Origin: Phycisphaerales bacterium
Lineage (GTDB): Bacteria; Planctomycetota; Phycisphaerae; Phycisphaerales; SM1A02
Direction: 5' to 3'
DNA: 37,783 nucleotides
NCBI GenBank assembly: GCA_009691705.1
Contig: SIAR01000025.1
Coordinates: 1 to 37,783 of the forward strand
The position numbers and the translations under genes were made by a program. How positions within the stretch are numbered: position 1 is the first letter of the stretch; every line of letters starts with the position of its first letter. Shown here one piece after another: positions 1 through 8,580 of this stretch. A model generated the notes under the pieces. It saw nothing but the letters and a program-made list of their open reading frames with translations, did no database searches and had not been told where the DNA came from.

Positions 1-348
1 TGGTTTCTGATCTGCTTGGTAGTGACGTATTGGATCGGACTGCGAACATCCTTTGCGCTGCTTGTTGCTGTCGATGAATCGATCTCTGCGCGTGGTCCAC
101 TTGCTTGCATTGAAATGTCGTGGAAGATGACGCGCGGTCGCGCACTTTCGCTTCTAGGACTTTTCATCACGGTGGGAGTCCTGATGATCGCCACCACTTT
201 ATGTTGCTGTCTGCCAGTGATCGGGCTGGGCTATCCACTCGCATTGACGATCTTTGGTTTGGCGTACAACATGTTGCTGAACAGAGATGGCTTTACAGAT
301 CAATACAACAATCAATTTGCCAACACACCCACCGACGCTCCTTCGTGA
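1..348 (+). CDS. Integral membrane protein, C-terminal part (cut by window edge)
   Basis: The reading frame is open from the first base of the window and ends at a TGA at 346-348, so this is the C-terminal ~115 residues of a longer protein. It has two or three hydrophobic segments. Between them is the amphipathic stretch IEMSWKMTRGRALSLLG, a pattern typical of DUF975 or glycerophosphodiester-phosphodiesterase-type membrane domains. The next gene carries a matching stretch (LSHSWRMTRRQNSALSSV), so the two look like tandem paralogues. The substrate or role cannot be told from sequence. The stop codon lies inside the start region of the next gene, which suggests co-transcription. I am confident that it is a real membrane protein, but the family assignment is tentative. 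Confidence 0.7.
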   Translation, partial: WFLICLVVTYWIGLRTSFALLVAVDESISARGPLACIEMSWKMTRGRALSLLGLFITVGVLMIATTLCCCLPVIGLGYPLALTIFGLAYNMLLNRDGFTDQYNNQFANTPTDAPS

Positions 349-1162
349 GATTCAAGATCGAATTGGTGGCGTGCTTGTTCGGCCGAGCGCCCCATTGATT
401 TGGGCGGGAGCGATCGTCGCGGTGATGATGGCCATTCCCTTGGTCGGTGCGATTGATGCACTTGTTGCTCAATCGCGAGCGCCAACCGATCTCTCGCTAG
501 AAGCGTCGATCGCCGAACTCACTGGCCAACTCGCCGACACCATCAACCATCTCGTAATCGGGATGGTGCTACTCGTGTTTGTCGTTGTCCCACTCTCGTA
601 TGGTGCGGCGTTGATGGGAGTGCGCGCAATTCGCGGCGAGGCGTCAAGTGCACGCGATCTCTTCGCGGGGTACTTGCGACCACTTTCGTTTTCGATCTTC
701 TCACTTGTGCTCATCGTTTCGGCCGCGATCCCACTCATCGTCTGGTTGATTGTGGCGATCATTGTGGCGGTCATCGTTGGCGTGCTGGCTGCGCTCGGCG
801 GCGATGATTCAACGGCGCAAGTCACCATGATCACCACAACCATCATCATTGTGGGGTTGCCGTTCATCTTCTTGGCGCTCTATCTGCAGGTTCGACTGTT
901 TTATGGGGGTATCGCCATCATCGACCCGCGCGCGGCGGGTGCCGGCGCGATGACGGCTCTCTCTCATTCATGGCGGATGACGCGGCGGCAGAACTCTGCG
1001 CTTTCATCGGTGGCCTCATATGCAACATGGGTGCTCATTCGCTCAACTGTCGGTGGATACGGCATCGGACTCTTCACGCGCGGATTACCAGAATTCGTCG
1101 CGCTTTTCAGCGGTTCTTATGAAGTGCTCAGCGAACGCGCGCGCCCACAGGAACAGTGCTGA
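287..1162 (+). CDS. Multi-span membrane protein, probable paralogue of the upstream gene
   Basis: This 291-residue protein has about five hydrophobic segments: residues ~37-60, ~88-112, ~140-172, ~180-205 and a weak one near the C-terminus. Near the C-terminus it carries a SHSWRMTRRQ motif that matches SWKMTRGR of the preceding gene. The ATG at 287 overlaps the upstream gene by 62 bases. A GTG at 371 would remove the overlap and still leave the charged DRIGG segment partly upstream, so the start is uncertain. The 3' end overlaps the convergent cation exporter by 46 bases. No catalytic motif is visible. The function is unknown; a membrane-organising or transport-associated role is only a guess. 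Confidence 0.68.
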   Translation: MALQINTTINLPTHPPTLLREIQDRIGGVLVRPSAPLIWAGAIVAVMMAIPLVGAIDALVAQSRAPTDLSLEASIAELTGQLADTINHLVIGMVLLVFVVVPLSYGAALMGVRAIRGEASSARDLFAGYLRPLSFSIFSLVLIVSAAIPLIVWLIVAIIVAVIVGVLAALGGDDSTAQVTMITTTIIIVGLPFIFLALYLQVRLFYGGIAIIDPRAAGAGAMTALSHSWRMTRRQNSALSSVASYATWVLIRSTVGGYGIGLFTRGLPEFVALFSGSYEVLSERARPQEQC

Positions 1163-2043
1163 GAACTGCACGGTTCGCAGTGCACGGTCGCATCGCCGGC
1201 ACCACCTAGGGCGGCAATCGCCCGCCCTTCAATCACACTCGCGATGTCGTGACTCTCTGCAACGCTCATGGCGCGTGGCAATCGAATGTGCATGTCGATC
1301 CAGTGCATCGGTCCATCGTGACGACAGCGCACCTTGTGAAACGAACAAATCGTCGGACTCTGCGCGCCGCCATCAAGGTGGCTTGTCAAGAGCGCGTTGA
1401 GTTTCGTGATGTCGCCATCATCTTGGCGGTCGATGAGTCGATTCACCGATCCCTTTGCGACGCGCCATCCCATGAACAGAAGTAAGCAACCTAGAGCGAG
1501 AGCAATGATGGGATCGACCCACGTCCATCCAGTGAACCAGATGACAACGAGCCCAACGATGACTGCCGCGGTCGTGATCGAATCGCTCAACACATGCACT
1601 CCATCTGCGATAAGCGCCGCAGAGTCGGTGCGTCGTCCCACCGAGATCATGAGTCTCGCGAGTGCCAGATTTAGAAGTCCAGCCGCAACAACAAGCGCGA
1701 GACCCCATCCTGTCTGAGTGATCGGCGCAGCGTCATTCAAGAGTGCGCCCACCGATTGAATGATGATGAACGCCCCAGCCGCGACGAGCATTCCACCTTC
1801 GACTGCCGCGCTCACAAACTCGACGCGACCATGTCCATAAGGATGTTCAGCATCCGGGGGCTTGGCTGCGAGTCGCACGGCACCCAACGTCATCGCGCTC
1901 GCAACAACATTCACGATCGACTCAAGCGCGTCCGACAAGACCGCATCAGACTGTGTCGCCCACCACGCTGCCAACTTCATCGCAAGAACAACCAGTGAGA
2001 CAACAACGGCAACGAGCGCGATAGTCGCTTGTGAAAATCTCAC
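1117..2043 (-). CDS. Cation diffusion facilitator (CDF) family metal exporter
   Basis: This 308-residue protein is predicted to export divalent metal ions (Zn, Fe, Co, Mn or Cd) from the cytoplasm by proton antiport. Six hydrophobic helices occupy residues ~7-210. The family metal-site signatures are present: SDALES in TM2 (residues 37-42) and HVLSD in TM5 (H150 and D154). The family motif HPYGHGR lies at residues 67-73, after TM2. The cytoplasmic C-terminal domain (residues ~212-293) contains the usual HWIDMHIRL strand. The tail HCEPCSSQHCSCG is Cys/His-rich and could add a metal-binding site. ATG 2043 faces the next gene across 47 bases. Metal specificity cannot be assigned. The 3' end overlaps the convergent membrane gene. 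Confidence 0.93.
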   Translation of the reverse strand: MRFSQATIALVAVVVSLVVLAMKLAAWWATQSDAVLSDALESIVNVVASAMTLGAVRLAAKPPDAEHPYGHGRVEFVSAAVEGGMLVAAGAFIIIQSVGALLNDAAPITQTGWGLALVVAAGLLNLALARLMISVGRRTDSAALIADGVHVLSDSITTAAVIVGLVVIWFTGWTWVDPIIALALGCLLLFMGWRVAKGSVNRLIDRQDDGDITKLNALLTSHLDGGAQSPTICSFHKVRCRHDGPMHWIDMHIRLPRAMSVAESHDIASVIEGRAIAALGGAGDATVHCEPCSSQHCSCGRARSLSTS

Positions 2044-2090
2044 TAGAAGTGTCTTACCACAGTTGCGCCTCTGCCTCTACGATTCGACCC

Positions 2091-2549
2091 ATGCCAGTTC
2101 CGCCAAATCGTCCGTTCTATCCGCAAGGAAATCCAAATGAGGGCGATGGATCGCGCGGCGGTTTCGATCGATCGAGTGGACCCTCGCGGGGAGGATCGAG
2201 TGGCGGACGCGGCGCTCCCCGTGGGCGCACGTCGCGTGAGGGATCATGGAACCGAACCCAAGGCGAGCCGCGCGCCCGCCCCACTGCCCTTCGTCTCGCG
2301 GGCTTTCGCGCCGATCTCGAACGCGCCCTGCGCGAACTAGAAGATGCATCCAAAATCGCCGCAACTGCAAAGCATCCACCAACAAGTGTTCTCGAGCACA
2401 CTCAAGGACCCGCGCTTGATGCGGTTTTCGCCCCATGGCGCCGCGTTCGAGCTGCACTTGCCGAAGTTGAACGCGCCTGTGTGGCGATCGAAAGATTGAA
2501 GAACCCCCCAAAAGCTTTTGCACCGCGAGATTTCCCTCCTAGACTGTGA
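2091..2549 (+). CDS. Hypothetical protein with Arg/Gly-rich N-terminus
   Basis: This 152-residue protein starts at the ATG at 2091. The frame is open further upstream to 2031, but that part would overlap the divergent exporter start. Residues ~15-60 are disordered and rich in Gly, Arg and Ser with RGG-like repeats, as in many nucleic-acid-binding tails. The rest is helical (LERALRELEDASKIA; RRVRAALAEVERACVAIERL) and may form a short coiled coil. I recognise no family. Its stop at 2547-2549 overlaps the GTG start of the secreted metallopeptidase, so the two may be translationally coupled. The protein could be an RNA- or DNA-binding accessory factor, but nothing in the sequence proves it. Confidence 0.6.
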   Translation: MPVPPNRPFYPQGNPNEGDGSRGGFDRSSGPSRGGSSGGRGAPRGRTSREGSWNRTQGEPRARPTALRLAGFRADLERALRELEDASKIAATAKHPPTSVLEHTQGPALDAVFAPWRRVRAALAEVERACVAIERLKNPPKAFAPRDFPPRL

Positions 2550-5212
2550 AAATGCTCGCCACAACCGCCCTCCAGATTGTGTTGGCGGGACTTTGTGGTG
2601 CGACATCGTCTGGCACGCTGCCATCCCCAGCAAACCCAGCAAACCCAACGAAACAGGTTGGATGGCCCAACCTGCAAGCGCAGTGGCCCCGGCAGATCGA
2701 ATTCACAACGTCGCACCTGATCGAGCGCGCGCAGGGACGCAGGTCATGTGTTCTCACGGGCAATGACGGCTCAGGACCGATTCAGGCCGTCATCGTCGAA
2801 AGGGGTGGATTTCTTGCTGGAACTCTGGTGGATGGTTCGGGCGTTCGGTGGGGAGCGCGCGGAGTTTCTGGCACGCCCTTGCACTTCGATCCACTGCCAC
2901 CCGAGGCGATGAAAGAGTGCGCTGGCGCTGTTGAAGCGCCACCAGAACTTCTCGCGCAAGGAGCATTCAACCCCGCATCGCAAGGAGGAATCGCCGGTGG
3001 ATGCGTGGATGCAGCGACCGTCGATGTTGTGATCCTGACCACTCCAGCCGCCCGCATCGAAGCTGGTGGCGTGGGTCAACTCGCAGCGCTCGTTGATCTC
3101 GCCGAGGCAAGCGCGAACGCGGCATATTCCAACAGCGCGATCGCGCCGCGCATTCGAATCGTCTTTGAAATGGAAGTCGACTACGAAGAGGTGAGTTTCG
3201 GCAGTGATCTTTCCTCGCTCGCCGATGGCACCGATGGAGTGCTCGACGAAGTACACGCACTGCGTGACGCGGCGGGAGCAGATCTCGTGGCGATGATTCG
3301 CTCGCTGGGTGAGTACGGCGGCATCGCCTATCTCTTGCCGAACAACGATCCTTCGTCCTCTGGAATGGGGTTCAGTGTGACCGCCTGGGGAAGTCTTTCG
3401 AGCCAAACGTTGGCGCATGAACTTGGCCACAACATGGGATGCTGCCACGCCCCAAACGATGGCGGCGGTTGCTTGAGTGGTGGGATCTTTCCGAAGTCGC
3501 TCGGGCACCGATTCAACGGATCAAGCGGCACGCAGTATCGAACAGTGATGGCATACGCACCAGGATCGCGCATCGACCACTTTTCAAATCCACTCGTGAA
3601 TTTCAACAACACGCCCACGGGTCTGGCGCCAGTTGGAGCAGATCCAGGACGCGATAACGCGGCCACCATCGCCACAACCAACGCCGCGATTCGTGGGTTT
3701 CGCTGCGCGGCACCACCAGGATCGTTCGGCGACTGCGACCAAGATGGGCGCATCGACATCACACAGATTGCCGCAGGATCGGCCAGCGATTGCGACGGCA
3801 ATGGCCAACTTGACTCTTGCGATCTCGCGTCCACACCGCTCTGTAGTGATCCTGCGCGCTTTCTCTGTGCGGGCGGAGTGATAAGCGGACTGCCATCACC
3901 ATCGTTGGCCCAAGACAACTACTACGGATACGCCGTCGATACCGACGGTCGCACCGCAGTCGTTGGTGCGTACGGCGACGATGTCGGGGCGAACTTTGCA
4001 GGAAGTGCAGCGGTCTACGCGTTGGTGGGCAACACTCCGCAACTGGTCGCAACCCTTCGCCATGTGAATCCAGGCGAGATTGATTTGTTTGGTCGAGCAG
4101 TCGCAGTTGACGCAGGGTTCATCGCCATTGGAAGCGTCGCGCGCGACGTGCTCGGCTTCAACGCGGCGGGCGATGTTTCGGTTTTCGCGGCGTCATCCAC
4201 TGGTGCGCCGTGGCAACTCGTCGCGACGCTTACCGCTCCCACCCCGCAAACATCAGGCGGATTCGGTTTTTCGGTGGCGCTGCGCTCAAATGTGCTCGTC
4301 GTTGGCAGTCCCGAGGCACCAGTCACCCAAGGCGCGCCACAGCGCGGTCACGCTTATGTGTACGAGCGCATCGGATCAACATGGACACTTGTGAAGACAC
4401 TCGCCCCGCTCGACGCAACCAATCAAGGAAACTTTGGATCGGCCGTCGCGGTCGCCAACGGGGTGATAGTGATTGGCGCGCAGTACGTTGCGAATGCCAG
4501 TGGCGTCGAATCCGGCGCGGTGTACACATCGTCGCGTGTAGCGAACACTTGGCAAAACGCAGTGCGCGTTGCTGGACTTCCAGCGACTGCGGTCTGGGCT
4601 GGATCTTCTGTATCGACCGACGGCGAGCGAATTGCCGTTGGATCGCCAGGCGCCGGTGTCGCCGTTGGAATCGAAAGCGGTGCCGTCTACGTACTCGAGC
4701 GCAGCCAATCGCAAGGATCGCCTTGGCAAGTAGTGCAGAGTGTTCTTCCTGCGCAAAGCACACCACTTCAAAAGTTCGGCACGCGCGTCTCAATCGACGG
4801 TTATTCGTTGGTGATCGGCTCGATTCGCACTGTCGATGTCAGCGGAACACACGAGTTGTTTACTCACGACGGCAGCGCATTCAACCGGACTCTTCCGGTT
4901 CGCTCTGGATTGGCCGTTGCCATCCGCGGCGAGTACTGCGCGGTCGGATCGCCGCGCGACATTCAAGCCGGCATCGCTGTGGGAGGTGCGCGCATCGTGT
5001 TGCGTCTTACAGACGGTGACGGCGACGCGTCGGCGGATCGCTGCGAACGCGCGCGTGGTGACATCGATCTCAATGGCACCGTTGAAGGGGCAGACCTCGC
5101 AGCACTTCTCGCAGCGTGGGGAGAATCACAGTCGATCGCTGACATCGATCGAAACGGTGTTGTCGACGGATCAGACCTCGCAGTGGTGTTGGCATCCTGG
5201 GGATCCCTGTAG
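2546..5212 (+). CDS. Secreted zinc metallopeptidase (reprolysin/M12B-like) with FG-GAP repeats and dockerin-like C-terminus
   Basis: This 888-residue exported protein begins with a signal peptide (MKMLATTALQIVLAGLCG). The GTG start at 2546 is preferred to the ATG at 2552 because it supplies the N-terminal lysine. The catalytic domain has the metzincin zinc motif HELGHNMGCCH, with H291, E292, H295 and H301. A later MAYAPG segment could be the Met-turn. It is followed by a DCDQDGRID...DCDGNGQLDSCD calcium-binding linker (residues ~392-425). Next come about six or seven FG-GAP-like beta-propeller blades of ~50 residues (AVVGAYGDD, IVIGAQY, IAVGSPGAG). The C-terminus has two EF-hand-like dockerin repeats ending in LLAAWG and VLASWG. 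It probably degrades extracellular protein. The terminal repeats are typical of Phycisphaerae exported proteins. Confidence 0.9.
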   Translation: MKMLATTALQIVLAGLCGATSSGTLPSPANPANPTKQVGWPNLQAQWPRQIEFTTSHLIERAQGRRSCVLTGNDGSGPIQAVIVERGGFLAGTLVDGSGVRWGARGVSGTPLHFDPLPPEAMKECAGAVEAPPELLAQGAFNPASQGGIAGGCVDAATVDVVILTTPAARIEAGGVGQLAALVDLAEASANAAYSNSAIAPRIRIVFEMEVDYEEVSFGSDLSSLADGTDGVLDEVHALRDAAGADLVAMIRSLGEYGGIAYLLPNNDPSSSGMGFSVTAWGSLSSQTLAHELGHNMGCCHAPNDGGGCLSGGIFPKSLGHRFNGSSGTQYRTVMAYAPGSRIDHFSNPLVNFNNTPTGLAPVGADPGRDNAATIATTNAAIRGFRCAAPPGSFGDCDQDGRIDITQIAAGSASDCDGNGQLDSCDLASTPLCSDPARFLCAGGVISGLPSPSLAQDNYYGYAVDTDGRTAVVGAYGDDVGANFAGSAAVYALVGNTPQLVATLRHVNPGEIDLFGRAVAVDAGFIAIGSVARDVLGFNAAGDVSVFAASSTGAPWQLVATLTAPTPQTSGGFGFSVALRSNVLVVGSPEAPVTQGAPQRGHAYVYERIGSTWTLVKTLAPLDATNQGNFGSAVAVANGVIVIGAQYVANASGVESGAVYTSSRVANTWQNAVRVAGLPATAVWAGSSVSTDGERIAVGSPGAGVAVGIESGAVYVLERSQSQGSPWQVVQSVLPAQSTPLQKFGTRVSIDGYSLVIGSIRTVDVSGTHELFTHDGSAFNRTLPVRSGLAVAIRGEYCAVGSPRDIQAGIAVGGARIVLRLTDGDGDASADRCERARGDIDLNGTVEGADLAALLAAWGESQSIADIDRNGVVDGSDLAVVLASWGSL

Positions 5213-5235
5213 TCAGGCGCACTCTGTGCGGTATA

Positions 5236-6204
5236 TCACTCGCTTGGGTCGTACGACGCGGCGTATCGAACGCCTCCGACAACACCACTCGTGCTGGGCA
5301 GCTCAAGTCGAATGAGTTGGCGAACGACATCATTGGCGAGCGTCGAAGCACCGAATCTAAACAGTGAGGGAGTGAGCCATTCTTCGCCGAGTGTCTCTTT
5401 CACCATCACGAGGTAAGCAATCGCGCTCTTGGCAGCGCGAATACCGCCTGCGGGTTTCATGCCGATGCGAACACCAGTTGCGAGAAAGTGATCCCGTATC
5501 GCCTCGAGCATCACCAGTGTCACCGGCATAGTCGCGGCCGGTTGCACCTTGCCCGTCGAAGTCTTTATGAAAACATCACCGTCGGTGAGAGCAGAAAGTC
5601 CTGCAACACTCGCGGCCGCATCGATGGCAATGTCACTAGCACGACGAATCGAGTCGAGCGTTCCGAGTTCGCCAGTCTCGAGAATGATCTTCAGATGCAC
5701 AGCATGATGCCCTGCCACCGATTGCGCACACACCGCCCGTGTCTCGCGAATCTCTGTGCGAATGTCGTCGTACTTGCCGGCGAGAAAAAGCCCGCGTGAA
5801 ATCACCATGTCGATCTCATCCGCCCCAGCCTGCACTGCGCGGCGACAATCTTCGAGGCGAACTTCAAGTGGATACTGACCGCTTGGAAACCCTGTTGCGA
5901 CCGAGGCGACTTTCACACCACTGCCACAGAGTGCCTCACGCGCGATTGGCACAAGCGCTGGGTAGACACAGACTGCTCCGACACTCGGCAGCGGCGGGTC
6001 AAATGAAAACTCGCTCGGAACAATTGCCTTCGCGCAGAGCGCGCGCACTTTCTCGGGCGAGTCTTTCCCCTCGAGTGTGGTTAGGTCGATCATCGAGAGC
6101 ACGAGACGAAGGGCCTGGCGCTTTGATGCTCCCTTGATAGATCGTTTTGTGAAGCGTGCCGCGCGTGCCGTGACCGTGACGCTCTCGACGGGATGATCGC
6201 GCAT
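5236..6204 (-). CDS. deoC: Deoxyribose-phosphate aldolase
   Basis: This enzyme cleaves 2-deoxyribose 5-phosphate to glyceraldehyde 3-phosphate and acetaldehyde in deoxynucleoside breakdown. Of its 322 residues, the Schiff-base lysine is K214 in FIKTSTGK. The second conserved lysine is K250 in GMKPAGGI, and the proton-relay aspartate lies in DEIDMVI (D132). About 40 residues precede the TIM barrel (SMIDLTTLEG), so the protein is longer than short bacterial forms and closer to longer DeoC proteins. The ATG at 6204 sits four bases after the stop of the upstream small gene, which decides the start; the frame is open further back. It is the last gene of the minus-strand group that begins with the nucleotide-sugar dehydrogenase. 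No functional link to those envelope genes is obvious. Confidence 0.96.
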   Translation of the reverse strand: MRDHPVESVTVTARAARFTKRSIKGASKRQALRLVLSMIDLTTLEGKDSPEKVRALCAKAIVPSEFSFDPPLPSVGAVCVYPALVPIAREALCGSGVKVASVATGFPSGQYPLEVRLEDCRRAVQAGADEIDMVISRGLFLAGKYDDIRTEIRETRAVCAQSVAGHHAVHLKIILETGELGTLDSIRRASDIAIDAAASVAGLSALTDGDVFIKTSTGKVQPAATMPVTLVMLEAIRDHFLATGVRIGMKPAGGIRAAKSAIAYLVMVKETLGEEWLTPSLFRFGASTLANDVVRQLIRLELPSTSGVVGGVRYAASYDPSE

Positions 6205-6208
6205 GGTG

Positions 6209-6532
6209 TCAGCGCGGCCGAGCCGAACGAAAGAGCACCGGAAGATTCTCGACGGTGCGCAGCAACATATTGCGTCCACCCGCTGCCGACTCGACTGAGT
6301 AAATCATCAGACTCTCAGTGCGATTGTCGAGCAAGTAGATGCACTCATTGGGACGGTTGTCAGGTCCCTCGCCACTCGTGATCGTGATGACACCAATTCC
6401 GTTGGCAGTGGGAGTCACCGAGTCACCCGCGCGGGCGGCTTGCTCGACTGGGCGCAGCATCAGCATCACCAAGATCGTTGTGAGCACAAGTGCACCTGTG
6501 GCCATCGACCATTCCATCTTTGCACCGCTCAC
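6209..6532 (-). CDS. Small single-span envelope protein of unknown function
   Basis: This 107-residue protein starts with GTG at 6532 and overlaps the upstream stop by four bases (GTGA). One N-terminal hydrophobic helix (residues ~9-27) anchors an outward-facing domain of ~75 residues. The segment ECIYLLDNRTESLMIYSV resembles GAIYIVDETHEEMIGLVW in the gene just upstream, so the two appear to be diverged paralogues with a short beta-rich domain. I know no named family with confidence; similar small proteins occur in planctomycete genomes. The tight packing points to co-translation with its neighbour and deoC. Confidence 0.7.
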   Translation of the reverse strand: MSGAKMEWSMATGALVLTTILVMLMLRPVEQAARAGDSVTPTANGIGVITITSGEGPDNRPNECIYLLDNRTESLMIYSVESAAGGRNMLLRTVENLPVLFRSARPR

Positions 6533-6840
6533 GGTCGCACCCGCGCAGACGCCGCACTATCAGCAGCAAGATTTCGGTATCCGAACGAACTGATCGACTT
6601 CGTCTTCTCATTCCACACGAGCCCGATCATCTCTTCGTGGGTCTCATCGACGATGTAGATGGCACCCATCGAAGTCGCTGGAATATTGCCGCCCGCCATC
6701 GAATAGGTCGCGCGGCCGCGTGAGAAAACCCCCGCTTGGCCATCGGCACTACTAGCAAGTGGCAACACCAAGATTGCCACGATGAGCAATGCGTTGAGAG
6801 CGAAGAGTGCGACGATTCGTGATCGGCGGTTCATCTTCAT
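6529..6840 (-). CDS. Small signal-anchored envelope protein, paralogue of the downstream gene
   Basis: About 103 residues from ATG 6840 (MKMNRRSRIVAL). A GTG at 6864 would add eight residues and overlap the upstream gene by 17 bases, so 6840 is preferred. A basic N-terminus and one hydrophobic helix (ALFALNALLIVAILVLPLA) are followed by the outer segment GAIYIVDETHEEMIGLVWNE. That segment aligns by eye with the downstream paralogue around IYLLDNRTESLMIYSV. No catalytic residues are evident. It overlaps the next gene by four bases. The pair could form a hetero-complex; this is inferred only from the paralogy and coupling. Confidence 0.68.
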   Translation of the reverse strand: MKMNRRSRIVALFALNALLIVAILVLPLASSADGQAGVFSRGRATYSMAGGNIPATSMGAIYIVDETHEEMIGLVWNEKTKSISSFGYRNLAADSAASARVRP

Positions 6841-6847
6841 GGGCGAC

Positions 6848-7102
6848 TCACTCTTGGTGTCCACGCTTCGATGGCATCAGACTAATCGTGATCACCAAGC
6901 CAACAATTAGAGCCATCGCGGCATATCCAACCCACGCTGCGCTCAAATTGCGAACGGCTGGATGCCGTGGCGCATTTGATTCTGCATCTTGGGCGTGGGC
7001 GAGGGGCGATGAGAGCAATAGGGCCGTGGCGAGAGCGATGACCTGCACACCGCGGCGAATCGCCCCTGAAAGAGTCGATGATGAAAATACAGCGCCAGTC
7101 AT
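6848..7102 (-). CDS. Small exported protein with C-terminal membrane helix
   Basis: About 84 residues from ATG 7102, chosen because it begins just after the stop of the dehydrogenase gene (14-base gap) and gives a good signal peptide (VIALATALLLSSPLAHAQ). A second hydrophobic helix near the C-terminus (AWVGYAAMALIVGLVITISL) ends in a short basic tail (PSKRGHQE), so the protein would be anchored by its C-terminus. No family was recognised. It forms a cluster of three consecutive small envelope proteins with the two downstream genes. Confidence 0.62.
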   Translation of the reverse strand: MTGAVFSSSTLSGAIRRGVQVIALATALLLSSPLAHAQDAESNAPRHPAVRNLSAAWVGYAAMALIVGLVITISLMPSKRGHQE

Positions 7103-7116
7103 TGGATGGGTGCCTC

Positions 7117-8508
7117 TTACGACTTCACTATCTCGCACTTGATCAAGTTTGTTGGAACGGTTGCCATCGCGTTTCTGGTATCCACAACGAGTCTCGCATG
7201 TTGGCCGATCGCCGAGTAGTCGACCGCATCGTGGTCGGTCAAGATCAACACACAATCACTCGCAGCGATCGTGGCTGGCGTCAGGGCAACGGACGAGAGA
7301 TTCGTGCGATACTTGCGCATGGCAGGAAAGTGCGCCAAGTGTGGATCGTGGTACGAAACTTCTGCGCCGCGGTCGCGCAGTAACTCAATGATCTCTGCGG
7401 ATGGACTCTCGCGTGGATCGTCGATGTTCTTCTTGTACGCGATTCCGAGCACGAGAATCTTGGATGCCTTGATCGACTTTGTGTGACCATTGAGCGCGTG
7501 TTGCGTGCGATCGATCACGTAATGCGGCATCGAAGTGTTCACTTCACCCGCCAACTCGATGAATCGAGTGTTGCGTCCAACCTCGCGCGCCTTCCATGTG
7601 AGATAGAAAGGATCGATCGGGATGCAGTGACCGCCGAGTCCTGGACCCGGATAAAACGCTTGGAATCCAAATGGCTTTGTGCTTGCTGCAGCGATAACTT
7701 CCCACACGTCAATGTTCATGTCGGTCAGTACAACCTTCATCTCATTCACGAGAGCGATGTTGACCGCCCTGTAAATATTCTCGAGCAACTTCGCGCTCTC
7801 CGCGATCTCGGCAGTCGAGACGCGATGCGCCGACTTGACGACGCGGGTATAGAAAGCCATCGCCAGATCAGTCGAGATGTCATCCACTCCACCCACGAGC
7901 TTTGGAATGTGCTGCGCGCTGCGCCCGAAGCTGCCCGGGTCTTCACGCTCGGGGCTGTAGGCCAAAAAGTATTCCTCGCCGCACTTCAATCCGCGGGCAT
8001 CGAGAATTGGCTTCATCTCATCGCGGGTCGTGCCAGGATAGGTCGTCGATTCGAGAACAACTAGTTGCCCCTTGCGCAATGAGGCCGCAGCGGTCTTGGT
8101 GCTCTCGATGACATAAGAGAGATCTGGTTCGTGATGCAATCCGAGTGGGGTTGGAACGCAGAGCACAACGAGATCAGCCTTCGCAAGTTCTTTCGGATCG
8201 GACGTAGGGCTGAACTTTGTGTCTGCCTTCAGCGTGCTGAAGAAGTCATCGCCGAGATGCAAGATGTAACGCACGCCGTTGGTGAGCGCGTCAATCTTGC
8301 GCTGATCGACGTCAAAGCCGATGACTGGATAGCCGCTGTCACGAATCGCGTGCACCAGCGGAAGCCCCACATACCCCAATCCGACAATGGCGATCGTGGC
8401 AGTCTTGCTCTCGATCTTCTGCATGAGCGCTGCGGCAGTCGCGCTCATGGTCGCTGCGTTGTGATTGGATGTGGAAGCAACTGGATGGGGATGATTGGTA
8501 GTTGTCAT
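7117..8508 (-). CDS. Nucleotide-sugar dehydrogenase (UDP-N-acetylglucosamine / UDP-glucose 6-dehydrogenase type)
   Basis: This 463-residue cytoplasmic enzyme oxidises C6 of a UDP-sugar to a uronate with two NAD+, feeding surface polysaccharide synthesis. The Rossmann motif GLGYVG is at residues 43-48. Other family features are CVPTPL (117-122), ESAKLLENIYRAVNIALVNE with K240 and N244, and the catalytic Cys295 in GGHCIPIDP. The C-terminal domain contains LGIAYKKNIDDPRESP. GGHCIPIDP and the overall form resemble the WbpA/TviB (UDP-GlcNAc) group more than the UDP-glucose group, but the substrate is not certain. The ATG at 8508 follows an AAGGA ribosome site; the frame is open further upstream. 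It lies next to a decayed glycosyltransferase. Confidence 0.93.
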   Translation of the reverse strand: MTTTNHPHPVASTSNHNAATMSATAAALMQKIESKTATIAIVGLGYVGLPLVHAIRDSGYPVIGFDVDQRKIDALTNGVRYILHLGDDFFSTLKADTKFSPTSDPKELAKADLVVLCVPTPLGLHHEPDLSYVIESTKTAAASLRKGQLVVLESTTYPGTTRDEMKPILDARGLKCGEEYFLAYSPEREDPGSFGRSAQHIPKLVGGVDDISTDLAMAFYTRVVKSAHRVSTAEIAESAKLLENIYRAVNIALVNEMKVVLTDMNIDVWEVIAAASTKPFGFQAFYPGPGLGGHCIPIDPFYLTWKAREVGRNTRFIELAGEVNTSMPHYVIDRTQHALNGHTKSIKASKILVLGIAYKKNIDDPRESPSAEIIELLRDRGAEVSYHDPHLAHFPAMRKYRTNLSSVALTPATIAASDCVLILTDHDAVDYSAIGQHARLVVDTRNAMATVPTNLIKCEIVKS

Positions 8509-8580
8509 GGACGAATCCTTAGGTTTCGCAGAATAGCACACGAAGCGCGGCACAATTCCCTTCATTACTATGCCTCGCGC

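Noticed and set aside
5218-5230. CGCAC-TCT-GTGCG hairpin between the convergent metallopeptidase and deoC genes
   Set aside because: Only a five-base stem and no T-run on either strand; too weak to call a terminator.
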